Below, piece after piece: positions 9,030 through 18,281 of a DNA stretch of 64,000 nucleotides. The notes beneath the pieces were generated by a model. The model worked only from the letters and a program-made list of their open reading frames with translations. It had not been told where the DNA came from and did not search any database. Within the stretch, counting starts at the first letter, position 1, and every line of letters starts with the position of its first letter. Both the position numbers and the translations under genes were made by a program. The stretch comes from Rugamonas apoptosis (lineage in GTDB: Bacteria > Pseudomonadota > Gammaproteobacteria > Burkholderiales > Burkholderiaceae_D), in contig NZ_JACEZU010000002.1 of the NCBI RefSeq assembly GCF_014042355.1, forward strand, positions 124,001 through 188,000. The letters are read 5' to 3'.

Positions 9030-9199
9030 GGTGTTCTCCTTGATAGTCAGTGTTGGGGAGCAGAACGATCCGGATACTGGTTCAGGCACGCGCCGGAAGA
9101 TTCGTACTTTACCCCCATGACGGGCGAGCACCCTTCAAATCGACATATTTTTTTGATATTCTTTTTGCCGGCTAATTTTGCCCAGGACAAGACACCCGA

Positions 9200-10513
9200 T
9201 CAAGCGCCGGCGATGGGATCGGGGAACAACACTTTCACCACCAGCCCGCCGTGCGCGGAATTGCGCAATTCCAGCGCCGCGCCCAAGTGGGTCACCACGG
9301 CCTGCACGATGGCCAGTCCCAGGCCGCTGCCGTTCTCGCCCGTGCCGGGTACGCGGTAGAAACGGTCCGTCACGCGCGCCAGGTCCGCCGGCGGGATGCC
9401 GGGGCCGGAATCGGCGATGGTCAGCACACCCTGCCTGCCGCGCCGTTCCACGCCGATGGTGACGGCGCCGTGCGGCGGCGTATAGCGCACCGCGTTATCG
9501 AGCAGGTTGCGCAGCAGGATCATCAGGCTGTCGGCATCGGCCCGCACCGTCACCGGCGAGGCATCGAGGAAGCTCAGCTCCACCCCTTTGCCACTGGCGA
9601 ACGGCGCCACTTCGGCGATGGCCGCGCTGGCGTATTGCACCAGGTCGACGCTGGCGTCGCCCGCGTTGGCCTGGCGCAGCGCATCCTGGCGGGCCAGCCC
9701 CAACAACTGTTCCACCATGCGGCTGCTGCGTGCGATAGCGCCGCCCAGCGCGGCCAGCGACGCCTTGCGCCCCTCCTCCGGCTGGCTGCGGCCCAGCATC
9801 TGGATCTGCACCTGCAGCACCGTCAGCGGCGAGCGCAGTTCATGGGCCGCGTCGGCCACGAACTGGCGCTGCGAAGCGATGGCATCGCGCACCTTGCGCA
9901 GCAATTCGTTGATGGCCTCGATCAGCGGCATGATCTCGCGCGGCGCCTGCGAGCAATCGACCTGCTCCAGCGCGTTGGCGTCGCGCTGGGCGAGCTGCTG
10001 CCGCACGGCCGCCAGCGGACGCAGCGCCACCGACACGATCCACCACATGGCGCCCAGCAGCACCACCGCCATCAGCAGGATGGGCCACAAGGTGTTGAGG
10101 GCCAGTGTGATGGCCTCCTGGCGGCGGGCCGACATTTTCTGCGCCACCTGCACCAGCCCCCCCTCGAAGGCGGCCGCGTAGATGCGCCACTCGCCGTTGG
10201 CCATGGTGACGGTGGAATAACCGAGCGCGGCCCGGCGCGGCAGTTCACGGTGCTCGCGCTGCTGGTAGACGGTCATCTCGTCATGCCGCCAGCGCTGGAT
10301 CACCAGGTCGTATTGGAGCGGATATTCGCGGTAGGCTTCCGGCACCTGGCCCTGCATCTGGCCCAGCGTGCGGGCGATGCGCAGCAACTGGGCATCGAAC
10401 AGGCGGTTGGTCTGCGCCATCGAGGCGCTGAAGGTGGCGGCGAACTGGATGCCGCTGACGGCCACGATCAGCACGCCCAGCAACAGCAGCAGGCGGCTGC
10501 GGATGCCGTTCAT
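9200..10513 (-). CDS. sensor histidine kinase, QseC-like
   Basis: This 437-residue membrane kinase has a first transmembrane helix (about 7-27) and a periplasmic sensor of about 120 residues. A second helix follows (about 143-165), then a HAMP linker, a dimerisation domain with the phosphoacceptor His in ADAAHELRSPL, and an ATPase domain with N box LLRNLLDNAVRY, G1 box ADSGPGIP and G2 box GSGLGLAI. All kinase motifs are intact. It overlaps the preceding response-regulator gene by four bases (ATGA), so the two are co-translated. Architecture and N terminus resemble QseC/TctE-type kinases. Confidence 0.93.
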   Translation of the reverse strand: MNGIRSRLLLLLGVLIVAVSGIQFAATFSASMAQTNRLFDAQLLRIARTLGQMQGQVPEAYREYPLQYDLVIQRWRHDEMTVYQQREHRELPRRAALGYSTVTMANGEWRIYAAAFEGGLVQVAQKMSARRQEAITLALNTLWPILLMAVVLLGAMWWIVSVALRPLAAVRQQLAQRDANALEQVDCSQAPREIMPLIEAINELLRKVRDAIASQRQFVADAAHELRSPLTVLQVQIQMLGRSQPEEGRKASLAALGGAIARSSRMVEQLLGLARQDALRQANAGDASVDLVQYASAAIAEVAPFASGKGVELSFLDASPVTVRADADSLMILLRNLLDNAVRYTPPHGAVTIGVERRGRQGVLTIADSGPGIPPADLARVTDRFYRVPGTGENGSGLGLAIVQAVVTHLGAALELRNSAHGGLVVKVLFPDPIAGA

Positions 10514-11172
10514 GTGCTTTTTGGGACCATGTAACCGAGGCCGCGCACGTTGATGATGGACGCCGGCCCCAGCTTGCGGCGCAGGCTGTGGATGTGCACT
10601 TCCACCACGTTGCTGTCGACGTCGGCCACGCTGCCGTACAGCGCCAGCTCGATCTTGGTGCGCGAATAAATCATGCCGGGCCGCGCCACCAGCAAATCAA
10701 GGATGGCCCACTCCTTGGCCGACAGCGCCACGGCCTGGCCGTCCAGCGTGGCCAGGCGCGCGTCCGTATCCAGCGCCAGCGTGTTGTGCTGGTAGGCCAG
10801 TTGCTGGCGTCCGCGCGCGCGCCGCACCAGCGCCCGCACGCGGGCCAGCAGTTCATCGCAATCGAAGGGTTTGACGAGGTAATCGTCGGCGCCCGCGTTC
10901 AAGCCCTGCACGCGGTCGGCGATGGTGTCGCGCGCCGTCAGGATCAGCACCGGCACGTCGTGGCGCGCCGCGCGCAGGCCCTGCAGCACGTCCAGGCCGT
11001 CGCGGCTGGGCAGCGACAGGTCGAGCAGCACGGCGTCGTAGGCGCCGCTGTCGAGCAGTTGTTCCGCACCGGCGCCGTCGCGCCGCCATTCGACCTGGAT
11101 CTCCCCGCTTACGAGCGCCTGGCGCACGCTATCGCCGATCAGGGCATCGTCTTCAATCAACAGCACTTGCAT
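10510..11172 (-). CDS. OmpR-family response regulator, QseB-like
   Basis: The start at 11172 (MQVLLIEDDA) gives 220 residues; 12 extra residues upstream in frame do not belong to the receiver fold. The receiver domain carries D51 in LLDLSLPSRDG, and lysine lies in LVKPFDCDEL. The C-terminal winged helix has the motif NVVEVHIHSLRRKLG. It is the partner of the overlapping sensor kinase. Targets are unknown. Confidence 0.93.
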   Translation of the reverse strand: MQVLLIEDDALIGDSVRQALVSGEIQVEWRRDGAGAEQLLDSGAYDAVLLDLSLPSRDGLDVLQGLRAARHDVPVLILTARDTIADRVQGLNAGADDYLVKPFDCDELLARVRALVRRARGRQQLAYQHNTLALDTDARLATLDGQAVALSAKEWAILDLLVARPGMIYSRTKIELALYGSVADVDSNVVEVHIHSLRRKLGPASIINVRGLGYMVPKST

Positions 11173-11328
11173 GGCCGGCCGGGCTCCTTCAAAAAAAACC
11201 GGGTCCACGCCGTTCCCGGCACGCTGGCGCGGCTGGGGGCGGGAACCCGGCGGTCTGGCATGGAAGCCGGTGCGGACACCGGCCTCACACCGCGCGCGCC
11301 GGCTGGCGGCCTGCGCGCGGCCGCGCCA

Positions 11329-11838
11329 TCAAGGATACACGATGTCGGCGCGGCGGTTCTGCGACCAGGCCGCTTCGTTGTGACCGTCGGCCTTGGGCTT
11401 TTCCTTGCCGAAGCTGACCGCTTCGACCTGGGCTTCCCTGGCGCCCTGCACGACCAGCACTTTCTTGACGGCTTCGGCGCGTTTCTGGCCCAGGGCCAGG
11501 TTGTATTCGGCGCTGCCGCGTTCGTCGGAATTGCCTTCCACGCGCACCTTGATGTCGGCTGCCGTGGACAGGAACTTGCCGTGCGCGGTCAGGGCCGTGT
11601 TGTACACCGGCTTGACGGTGTAGTTATCGAAGTCGAACAACACGCTGCGTTGCTGGTACAGGATGTTGCTGGGATCCTTGTACGGCGGCAGCACAGGCGC
11701 TGGCGCGACCACGGCGGCCACCGGCTTGGCCGGCGCCGGCTGCGCGGCGACAGGAGCGGCTGGCGCGGCTGGCGGTGGCGTGGTGGCGCATGCGCCGAGC
11801 AATGCGGCGGCAGCGGCGCAGGTCAGGATATTTTTCAT
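11329..11838 (-). CDS. OmpA-family outer-membrane lipoprotein (Pal-like)
   Basis: The protein is 169 residues from 11838 (or 173 from 11850; neither start has a clear ribosome site). The lipobox is LLGAC with C17. A Pro/Ala-rich linker follows, then an OmpA peptidoglycan-binding domain with the diagnostic VEGNSDERGSAEYNLALGQKRA. Family proteins tether the outer membrane to peptidoglycan. It is shorter and more Ala/Pro-rich than classical Pal and is not next to tolB, so it is probably a Pal paralogue. Confidence 0.88.
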   Translation of the reverse strand: MKNILTCAAAAALLGACATTPPPAAPAAPVAAQPAPAKPVAAVVAPAPVLPPYKDPSNILYQQRSVLFDFDNYTVKPVYNTALTAHGKFLSTAADIKVRVEGNSDERGSAEYNLALGQKRAEAVKKVLVVQGAREAQVEAVSFGKEKPKADGHNEAAWSQNRRADIVYP

Positions 11839-12070
11839 GGGAGTGGTCATCTAATTTTGCTTGGTTTGGATGTCGTCTGATACGCCTCAAAGCATGCTTG
11901 GCCTTGTGAGCTTGTTGTGCCGCCGGCGTCCTGCAGCCCGAATCGCGGCCATACCACGGCGCCGCCATTATGCCCAGCCCAACTTAACTCCCACTTAATT
12001 TTCTTGCTGCACGGCACATTTTTTCCGCGCGGCTTGTATTTTTTTCAGCACCCGCGGCGGCACCGGGGAA

Positions 12071-12104
12071 TTGTCATGCCATGGTCACAATCGATGCCTA
12101 GAAT
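12071..12104 (+). promoter_or_regulatory. Pho box and -10 element of pstS
   Basis: TTGTCAT and TGGTCAC (12071-12077 and 12082-12088) are 7-base direct repeats separated by four bases, which is the PhoB-site layout. Ten bases further on lies a -10-like TAGAAT (12099-12104). The start codon follows at 12141. The spacing matches PhoB-dependent promoters, in which the box replaces the -35. Confidence 0.8.
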
Positions 12105-12140
12105 TCGGCGCTTTCCACCCCGTTCCGTAGAGGACTTACC

Positions 12141-13184
12141 ATGCACATCAACACCGTACTGAAGACCATGACCGCCATCATCGGCGCGACCGTTGCCCTG
12201 TCCTCCGCCTCGGCCGCCGACATGACCGGCGCCGGCTCGACCTTCGCCTACCCGATCGCCGCCAAATGGGCCGAAGCCTACAAGCAGGTCAGCGGCAATG
12301 GCTTGAACTACCAGTCCATCGGTTCGGGCGCCGGCATCAAGCAGATCAAGGCCAAGACGGTCGACTTTGGTGCCTCCGACATGCCGCTGTCGGCCGAGGA
12401 ACTGGACAAGGAAGGCTTGATCCAGTTCCCCGTCATCATGGGTGGCGTGGTGGCCGTGGTCAACCTGGAAGGCGTGGCGCCAGGCCAGCTGAAACTGAAC
12501 GGCCATGTGCTGGCCAATATCTACCTGGGCAAGATCACCAAGTGGAATGACAGCCAGATCGCTGCCCTGAACGCGGGCGTCAAGCTGCCGGCCGATGACA
12601 TCACCGTGGTGCACCGCGCCGACGGTTCCGGCACCTCCTTCCTGTTCACCGACTACCTGTCCAAGGTCGACGCTGAATTCAAGTCCACCGTGGGCGCCGG
12701 CACGGCCGTCAAGTGGCCAGTGGGCGTGGGTGGTAAGGGCAACGAAGGCGTGGCCGCCAACGTGCAGCGCATCAAGGGTTCGATCGGCTACGTGGAATTC
12801 GCCTACGCCAAGAAGAACAAGATGGGCTACACCCAGCTCAAGAACAAGGACGGCCAGTTCGTGCAGCCGACCGATGACGCCTTCAAGGCCGCCGCTTCCG
12901 GCGCCGACTGGGCCAAGACCCCAGGCTTCGCCGTGGTGGTGACCGACCAGCCAGGCAAGGCCGCGTGGCCGATCACGGGTGCCACCTTCGTGCTGATGCA
13001 CAAGACCCAGGCCGACGCCGCCAAGGGCAAGGAAGTGCTGAAGTTTATCGACTGGGCCTACAAGAACGGCGCCGGCATGGCCACCGAACTCGATTACATC
13101 CCGATGCCGGCACCGGTCGTAACGCTGATCGAAGGCGCGTGGAAAATGCAGATCAAGGACAGCGCCGCCAAAGCCATCTGGTAA
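12141..13184 (+). CDS. pstS: phosphate ABC transporter substrate-binding protein PstS
   Basis: This 347-residue periplasmic phosphate-binding protein has a signal peptide (about 1-25, ending ASA). The PstS phosphate-binding motifs follow: TGAGSTFAYP, IGSGAGIKQI, DFGASDMP and the RADGSGTSFLFTDYL segment. The high-affinity transporter genes pstCAB do not follow it; the next gene is on the other strand. They must therefore lie elsewhere, and this copy is monocistronic. The Pho box upstream predicts induction by phosphate starvation through PhoB. Confidence 0.96.
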   Translation: MHINTVLKTMTAIIGATVALSSASAADMTGAGSTFAYPIAAKWAEAYKQVSGNGLNYQSIGSGAGIKQIKAKTVDFGASDMPLSAEELDKEGLIQFPVIMGGVVAVVNLEGVAPGQLKLNGHVLANIYLGKITKWNDSQIAALNAGVKLPADDITVVHRADGSGTSFLFTDYLSKVDAEFKSTVGAGTAVKWPVGVGGKGNEGVAANVQRIKGSIGYVEFAYAKKNKMGYTQLKNKDGQFVQPTDDAFKAAASGADWAKTPGFAVVVTDQPGKAAWPITGATFVLMHKTQADAAKGKEVLKFIDWAYKNGAGMATELDYIPMPAPVVTLIEGAWKMQIKDSAAKAIW

Positions 13185-13210
13185 GCGGTTTTTTTGACAT
13201 GACGCCAGCG

Positions 13211-13243
13211 GGGGCTGGCCTGGGCGCGGCTCAGGCCAGCCCC
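13211..13243. terminator. hairpin between pstS and fisR
   Basis: GGGGCTGGCCTG (13211-13222) and CAGGCCAGCCCC (13232-13243) are perfect 12-base inverted arms. The right arm covers the fisR stop codon. There is no strong T run, although TTTTTTT occurs before it, at the end of pstS. It may protect or terminate the two convergent transcripts. Confidence 0.5.
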
Positions 13244-14565
13244 TGTGCTTTCAGGCGCCGATAAAGCGTACGCTCGCTCAGGCCCAGGTGGGCCGCCAGT
13301 TCGGCGCGGGTGCCGCGAAAGGCCGCCACGGCACGCGCGAAATCGGCCGCACCGTCGCCGTCGGCGCGCGCCGCCACGCCATGGGCCGCCGGCTCCGCCT
13401 CATCCCAGTGCGGCAAATGGGCTGCCCGTATCTTGCCGTCGTCCGCGAACAGGCGCGCCCGTTCCAGCACGTTGCGCAGCTCGCGGATATTGCCCGGCCA
13501 ATCGTGGCGCTGCAGCGCTTCCAGCGCGTCCGCTTCGATCGTCAAACGGGGCTGGCCGGGTAAGGCGCGCTGCAGGAACGACTGCAGCAGCAGTGGAATA
13601 TCGTCGCGCCGCTCGCGCAGCGCCGGCAGCCGGATCGGGAACGCGCTGATGCGGTAGTACAGGTCGGGACGGAACAGCCCTTGCGCCATCATCTGCCGCA
13701 GCGGCTTGTGGGTGGCCGCCACCAGCCGGAAATTGGCGTGCTGGGTGTCGATGCCGCCCACCCGCCGATAAGTGCCCGACTCGATCAGCCGCAACAGCTT
13801 GACCTGCATGGCCAGCGGCACATCGCCTATCTCATCGAGGAACAGGGTGCCGCCCTGCGCCGTTGCCACCAGCCCCTGCTTGAGCGCCGTGGCGCCCGTG
13901 AACGCCCCCTTCTCATGGCCGAACAATTCACTCTCGAACAGCGTCTCCGTCAAGCCCGAACAATCGACCACCACGAACGGTCCGCTGGCGCGCTCGCTGG
14001 CCTCGTGCACGGCGCGCGCGAACAACTCCTTGCCGGTCCCCGATTCACCCAACAACAGCACCGGCAGCATGGACGGCGCCACCCGCTGCAACGCGGCCAG
14101 CGCCCCGTTGAAGGCGGCCGAGCGCCCCACCAGCCCGGCGCCGCTGGGACGGGCCGAGGCGCTGCGCACCAGCGTCAAACGCTCCACGTAGGCGGCGATC
14201 TCGCCGTGCGCGTCGAGGATGGGGCGTAGCTCCACCTCCACGTGTTCCGGCCCGCGCGGCGTGTGGTGAATGTGCAGCACCCGGTCCGGCCCGCGCGACA
14301 GGCGGGCCTGGCGCATGGGGCAATGCTCGCCCGCCTGGTCGCACGGCACTTCGTAATGATGCGAGATACGGAAGCACTTCTGGCCGAGATAGGGCTTGTC
14401 CACGCTGCCGAACTGGCGCTGGTAGGCGATGTTGGCGGCCAGGATGTTGTAGTCGGGATCGAGCACGATCATCGGCTGGGCCTCGTGCTGCAGGAACGAC
14501 ACCAGGGCCTGGACCTGGGGCACGTTGGGCAGATTGTCGGCGGCGATCGGGATGATGGGATGCAT
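13231..14565 (-). CDS. fisR: sigma-54-dependent sulfide-responsive activator FisR
   Basis: The start at 14565 gives 444 residues. A sensory domain (about 1-130) carries three cysteines, C64, C75 and C82. Their C-x10-C-x6-C spacing equals that reported for the persulfide-sensing FisR of Cupriavidus (C53, C64, C71). The AAA+ domain has Walker A GESGTGKE, the sigma-54 contact loop GAFTGA and Walker [13 protein letters not shown] Fis-type helix-turn-helix ends the protein. It is divergent from pdo-sqr, which is led by a -24/-12 promoter. It should sense sulfane sulfur and switch on sulfide oxidation. Confidence 0.88.
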   Translation of the reverse strand: MHPIIPIAADNLPNVPQVQALVSFLQHEAQPMIVLDPDYNILAANIAYQRQFGSVDKPYLGQKCFRISHHYEVPCDQAGEHCPMRQARLSRGPDRVLHIHHTPRGPEHVEVELRPILDAHGEIAAYVERLTLVRSASARPSGAGLVGRSAAFNGALAALQRVAPSMLPVLLLGESGTGKELFARAVHEASERASGPFVVVDCSGLTETLFESELFGHEKGAFTGATALKQGLVATAQGGTLFLDEIGDVPLAMQVKLLRLIESGTYRRVGGIDTQHANFRLVAATHKPLRQMMAQGLFRPDLYYRISAFPIRLPALRERRDDIPLLLQSFLQRALPGQPRLTIEADALEALQRHDWPGNIRELRNVLERARLFADDGKIRAAHLPHWDEAEPAAHGVAARADGDGAADFARAVAAFRGTRAELAAHLGLSERTLYRRLKAQGLA

Positions 14566-14591
14566 GGCGGCTCCGGGGAATGGCGCTACTG

Positions 14592-14659
14592 TGCCATAGA
14601 TCAGTGAACTCTGCCATATTACTGCCACAAACTGCCATCGACAGCCAAAACACTGCCAT
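14592..14659. promoter_or_regulatory. helically phased TGCCAT array, candidate FisR enhancer
   Basis: TGCCAT occurs at 14592, 14612, 14633 and 14654. TGCCAC lies at 14623 and a degenerate AGCCA near 14643. From 14612 onward the units are 10-11 bases apart, one helical turn. The array is 27-94 bases upstream of fisR and 108-175 bases upstream of the sigma-54 promoter, where activators of this class bind. Confidence 0.6.
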
Positions 14660-14766
14660 ACAGGCCAGCAACGCCGCCCCGGCCAGCGTCTCCCGGCACC
14701 ACCACGCGCCGATTTCCTTGATTTTAATCAATCACTTACGGAGAGCGAATGCTACCAATAAACGTC

Positions 14767-14781
14767 TGGCATGCAATTTGC
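14767..14781 (+). promoter_or_regulatory. sigma-54 promoter of the pdo-sqr operon
   Basis: TGGCATG-N4-TTGC at 14767-14781 matches the -24/-12 consensus, with GG and GC correctly spaced. The ribosome site AAGGAGA (14804-14810) and the pdo ATG (14817) follow, leaving a short leader. Confidence 0.8.
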
Positions 14782-14816
14782 GCTCAGTTCGCTATCATTT
14801 CCCAAGGAGAACGGCC

Positions 14817-15701
14817 ATGTCCACCACCGCCCAGCTGCAAGTCGAAGGCTTTTTCGACCCCGCCACCTCGACTGTCAGCTACCTGCTGCTCGATGGCGCC
14901 AGCAAGCAGTGCGCACTGGTCGACAGCGTGCTCGATTACGACCACAAGTCCGGCCGCACCTCCACCCACACGGCCGACCGCCTGATCGAACGGGTGCGCG
15001 AACTGGGCGCGAGCGTGCAGTGGATACTGGAGACGCATGTGCACGCCGACCACCTGTCAGCCGCGCCTTACCTGCAACAGCAACTGGGCGGCCGGATCGG
15101 CATCGGTAAATTGGTGACGACGGTGCAGCAAGTGTTCGGCAAACTGTTCAACGCCGGCGCCGACCTGTGCCGCGACGGCAGCCAGTTCGACCACCTGTTC
15201 GCCGATGGCGATACGTTTGACGTGGGCGGCCTGCAATGCCGCGCCCTGCACACGCCCGGCCACACGCCGGCCTGCATGAGCTACGTGGTGACGGACGGCC
15301 GCCAGACGGGCGTGTTCGTGGGCGACACCCTGTTCATGCCCGACTACGGCACGGCGCGCTGCGATTTCCCCGGCGGCGACGCGCGCACCCTGTACCACTC
15401 GATCAACCGCTTGCTCAGCATGCCGGCCGACACGCTGCTCTACATGTGCCACGACTACAAGCCGGGTGGACGCGAAGTGCAGTTCATCAGCACCGTGGCC
15501 GACCAGCGCGAACTGAATATCCACGTACGCAACGGCATCAGCGAGGAAGAATTCGTGGCCATGCGCAGCGCGCGCGACGCCACGCTGGACATGCCGGCGC
15601 TGCTGCTGCCGTCGGTGCAGGTCAATATGCGCGCCGGCCACTTCCCCGATCCGGAAGACAACGGCGTGCGCTACCTGAAGATACCTCTCAACGCACTATG
15701 A
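14817..15701 (+). CDS. pdo: persulfide dioxygenase (ETHE1/Blh-like MBL-fold)
   Basis: The start at 14817 is set by AAGGAGA 6 bases upstream, giving 294 residues. It is a metallo-beta-lactamase-fold protein with the HVHADH motif (H74, H76, D78, H79) and the later ligand in HTPGHTPACMSYV. An aspartate lies in VFVGDTLFMPD and a C-terminal histidine in YMCHDYKPGGR. This pattern fits glutathione persulfide dioxygenases, which turn GSSH into sulfite. It heads an operon with an SQR fusion and a TauE exporter, so it would consume the persulfide made by SQR. It acts in the cytoplasm. Confidence 0.9.
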   Translation: MSTTAQLQVEGFFDPATSTVSYLLLDGASKQCALVDSVLDYDHKSGRTSTHTADRLIERVRELGASVQWILETHVHADHLSAAPYLQQQLGGRIGIGKLVTTVQQVFGKLFNAGADLCRDGSQFDHLFADGDTFDVGGLQCRALHTPGHTPACMSYVVTDGRQTGVFVGDTLFMPDYGTARCDFPGGDARTLYHSINRLLSMPADTLLYMCHDYKPGGREVQFISTVADQRELNIHVRNGISEEEFVAMRSARDATLDMPALLLPSVQVNMRAGHFPDPEDNGVRYLKIPLNAL

Positions 15702-15745
15702 TGCGCGCCATGCCTGCACGCCACGACCAACACGGAGACACCTAG

Positions 15746-17416
15746 ATGACCTTACAGCAGCTGGCGCCCGGCCTCGCCGTCGCGCCCCAGATCCAGCCCG
15801 CCGACGTGGCGCAACTGGCGCGCGATGGCTACCGCACCATCATCTGCAACCGCCCCGACGGCGAGGCCGGCGACCAGCCCGTGTTCGCCCAGATTGCCCA
15901 GGCGGCGCGCGAACACGGCATCGAAACCCATTATCTGCCGGTCGAATCGGGCAAGGTCAGCGACGAACAGGCGGCCGCCTTCGGCCAGTTGCTGGCCACC
16001 GTGCCCAAGCCGGCGCTGGCCTACTGCCGCACGGGCATGCGCTCGACCACCATGTGGGCGCTGTCGCAATCGGGCAGCCAGCCCCTGCCCCAGTTGCTGG
16101 CCGCCGCCGCAGCCGCCGGCTATGATTTGAAAGGCGTGGTGCGCCGCATCGCCAACCACGGCCGCACCCCGGTCGAAGTGGCGGAGGCCGAACACGCCGT
16201 GGTCATCATCGGCGGCGGCGCGGCCGGTATCGCCACCGCCGCCAGCCTGCTGGCGCGCGCGCCGGAGCTGGATGTGGCCATCATCGATCCGGCCGACGTA
16301 CATTACTACCAGCCCGGCTGGACCCTGGTGGGCGCCGGCGTGTTCGACGCGGCCACCACGGCCCGCACCATGGCCGCCACCATTCCGCGCGGCGTACACT
16401 GGATCAAGGCCGCCGTGGCCGCGTTCGAGCCGGAACGCAACGCCGTGATCCTGGACGGCTGCCGCGTGGTGCGCTACCAGCACCTGGTGGTATGCCCAGG
16501 CCTGAAACTGAACTGGCAAGGGGTGGATGGCCTGGCCGACACGCTGGGCCGCAATGGCGTCACGTCCAACTACCTGTACCACCTGGCGCCCTACACCTGG
16601 CAGCAGATCCAGTTGCTGCGCGGCGGCCGCGCCCTGTTCACGCAGCCGCCCATGCCCATCAAATGCGCCGGCGCGCCGCAAAAGGCGATGTACCTGGCGG
16701 CCGACTACTGGCGCCGGCAAGGCCGGCTGGACAACATCAACATCGACTTCTGCAACGCCGGCGCGGCCCTGTTCGGCGTGCCCGACTACGTACCGGCGCT
16801 GATGGAATACGTGCACCAGTACGACATCCACCTGCGCCTGGGCGAAACGCTGACGGCCGTCGATGGCCCCGCGCGGCGCGCCACCTTCACCCGCGTGCGT
16901 GCCGACGGCGGCAAGGAAGTGATCGCGCGCGATTTCGACATGCTGCACGCGGTGCCGCCGCAGATCGCGCCCGACTTCGTGCGCGTGAGTCCGCTGGCCG
17001 ACGCCGCCGGCTGGGTCGAAGTCGATCCCGGCACGCTGCGCCACAAGCGCTATCCCAATGTGTACGGCCTGGGCGACGCCTCCAGCACCACCAACGCCAA
17101 GACGGCCGCCGCCGCCCGCAAGCAGGCGCCCGTGGTGGCGCACAACCTGCTGCATGCAATGGGCAAGGAAACCGGCATCGCCCAGTACGACGGCTACGGT
17201 TCCTGCCCGCTGACGGTGGAACGGGGCAAGATCGTGCTGGCCGAATTCACATACGGTGGCAAGCTGGCGCCCAGCTTCCCGCGCTGGCTGATCGACGGCA
17301 CCCGTCCCTCGCGCCTGGCGTGGCTGCTCAAGGAACGCATCATGCCGCCGCTGTACTGGAAAGGCATGCTGAAGGGCCGCGAATGGCTGGCCACGCCGGA
17401 GTTGACCGACCGATGA
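15746..17416 (+). CDS. sqr: DUF442 (PTP/rhodanese-like)-sulfide:quinone oxidoreductase fusion
   Basis: This is a 556-residue two-part protein. Residues 1 to about 110 form a DUF442 (TIGR01244-type) phosphatase-like domain with active-site loop CRTGMRS (C94), related to sulfur-transfer domains of persulfide pathways. From about 150, an FAD/NAD(P) oxidoreductase begins with IIGGGAAG and continues with SQR-type segments: HYYQPGWTLVGAG, the cysteine loop IKCAGAPQKAMY, GLGDASS and YGSCPLTVERGK. It would oxidise sulfide to persulfide and pass electrons to quinone. The fused domain may relay the sulfane sulfur. It follows pdo by 44 bases with its own ribosome site. Confidence 0.9.
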   Translation: MTLQQLAPGLAVAPQIQPADVAQLARDGYRTIICNRPDGEAGDQPVFAQIAQAAREHGIETHYLPVESGKVSDEQAAAFGQLLATVPKPALAYCRTGMRSTTMWALSQSGSQPLPQLLAAAAAAGYDLKGVVRRIANHGRTPVEVAEAEHAVVIIGGGAAGIATAASLLARAPELDVAIIDPADVHYYQPGWTLVGAGVFDAATTARTMAATIPRGVHWIKAAVAAFEPERNAVILDGCRVVRYQHLVVCPGLKLNWQGVDGLADTLGRNGVTSNYLYHLAPYTWQQIQLLRGGRALFTQPPMPIKCAGAPQKAMYLAADYWRRQGRLDNINIDFCNAGAALFGVPDYVPALMEYVHQYDIHLRLGETLTAVDGPARRATFTRVRADGGKEVIARDFDMLHAVPPQIAPDFVRVSPLADAAGWVEVDPGTLRHKRYPNVYGLGDASSTTNAKTAAAARKQAPVVAHNLLHAMGKETGIAQYDGYGSCPLTVERGKIVLAEFTYGGKLAPSFPRWLIDGTRPSRLAWLLKERIMPPLYWKGMLKGREWLATPELTDR

Positions 17417-17468
17417 ACGCGCACTTCCCACACTCATCCCCATGCCTGCGTGGCCGCGCGGAGGGCAC

Positions 17469-18266
17469 ATGCTGACTATCTTGCTGCTTGGTCTGGGCAT
17501 CGGCATCATCCTGGCGCTGACGGGTGCCGGTGGCGGCATCCTGGCCGTGCCGGCGCTCGTGTTCGGCGCCCATTTAAGCATGGCGCAGGCCGGCCCCGTG
17601 GGTTTGCTTGCCGTGGGCCTGGCCGCCGCGCTGGGCGCCGTATTGGGACTGAAGGCGGGCACGGTGCGCTACCGCGCCGCCACGCTGATGGCCGGCGCCG
17701 GCATCGTGTGCGCACCGGCCGGCCTGTGGCTGGCGCAGCGCAGTCCGAACCGCCCGCTCAGCGTGGCCTTCGCCCTGGTCCTGCTGTACGTGGCGTGGCG
17801 CGGCTACCGCCGCACGCTGCCTTCGGCCGCGGCGCCCGAACAGCATATGCTGCCGCCGTCCTGCCGCACTGATACCGCGGGTGGTCGCCTGATCTGGACC
17901 GCCCCCTGCACTCGCGCGCTGACGATGACGGGCATGGTGGCCGGCACCCTGTCCGGCCTGCTGGGCGTGGGCGGCGGCTTCGTGATGGTGCCGGCCCTGC
18001 AGCGCTACACGGATTTACGGATGCAGTCGGTGGTGGCCACCTCGCTGGCCGTGATCGCGCTGGTGTCGATTTCGGGCGTGACGGCCAGCGCGCTGGCCGG
18101 CCACCTGCAATGGGCCGTGGCCCTGCCGTTTTCCGCCGGCGCCATCATCGGCATGCTGGGCGGACGGGCGCTGGCCGAACGCTTGGCCGGCCCCATGCTG
18201 CAACGGGGTTTCGCGCTGCTGTCAGCCGCCGTGGCGCTGGCCATGATCGCCAAGGCGGCGGGTTAA
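17469..18266 (+). CDS. TauE/SafE-family sulfite exporter
   Basis: GGAGGG at 17460-17465 fixes the start at 17469 (265 residues). It is an integral membrane protein with about eight hydrophobic segments. Two similar halves carry the family's glycine-rich motifs: ALTGAGGGILAVPAL near the N terminus and GLLGVGGGFVMVPAL in the second half. Family members export sulfite, sulfoacetate or related anions. Its position after pdo and sqr suggests it removes the sulfite or thiosulfate they form. It is probably part of the same sigma-54 transcript. Confidence 0.88.
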   Translation: MLTILLLGLGIGIILALTGAGGGILAVPALVFGAHLSMAQAGPVGLLAVGLAAALGAVLGLKAGTVRYRAATLMAGAGIVCAPAGLWLAQRSPNRPLSVAFALVLLYVAWRGYRRTLPSAAAPEQHMLPPSCRTDTAGGRLIWTAPCTRALTMTGMVAGTLSGLLGVGGGFVMVPALQRYTDLRMQSVVATSLAVIALVSISGVTASALAGHLQWAVALPFSAGAIIGMLGGRALAERLAGPMLQRGFALLSAAVALAMIAKAAG

Positions 18267-18281
18267 GTTATTCGCCCGCGC

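Noticed and set aside
12045..13001. minus-strand frame opposite pstS
   Set aside because: It covers the Pho box and is the antisense of a clear PstS.
14566..14628. earlier fisR start at 14628
   Set aside because: It would place part of the TGCCAT array inside the coding region and adds residues not seen in the family; the start at 14565 fits the FisR N terminus.
15752..17662. 636-codon minus-strand reading frame opposite sqr
   Set aside because: It is His/Arg/Gly-rich antisense shadow in GC-rich DNA; the plus strand encodes a well-motifed DUF442-SQR protein.
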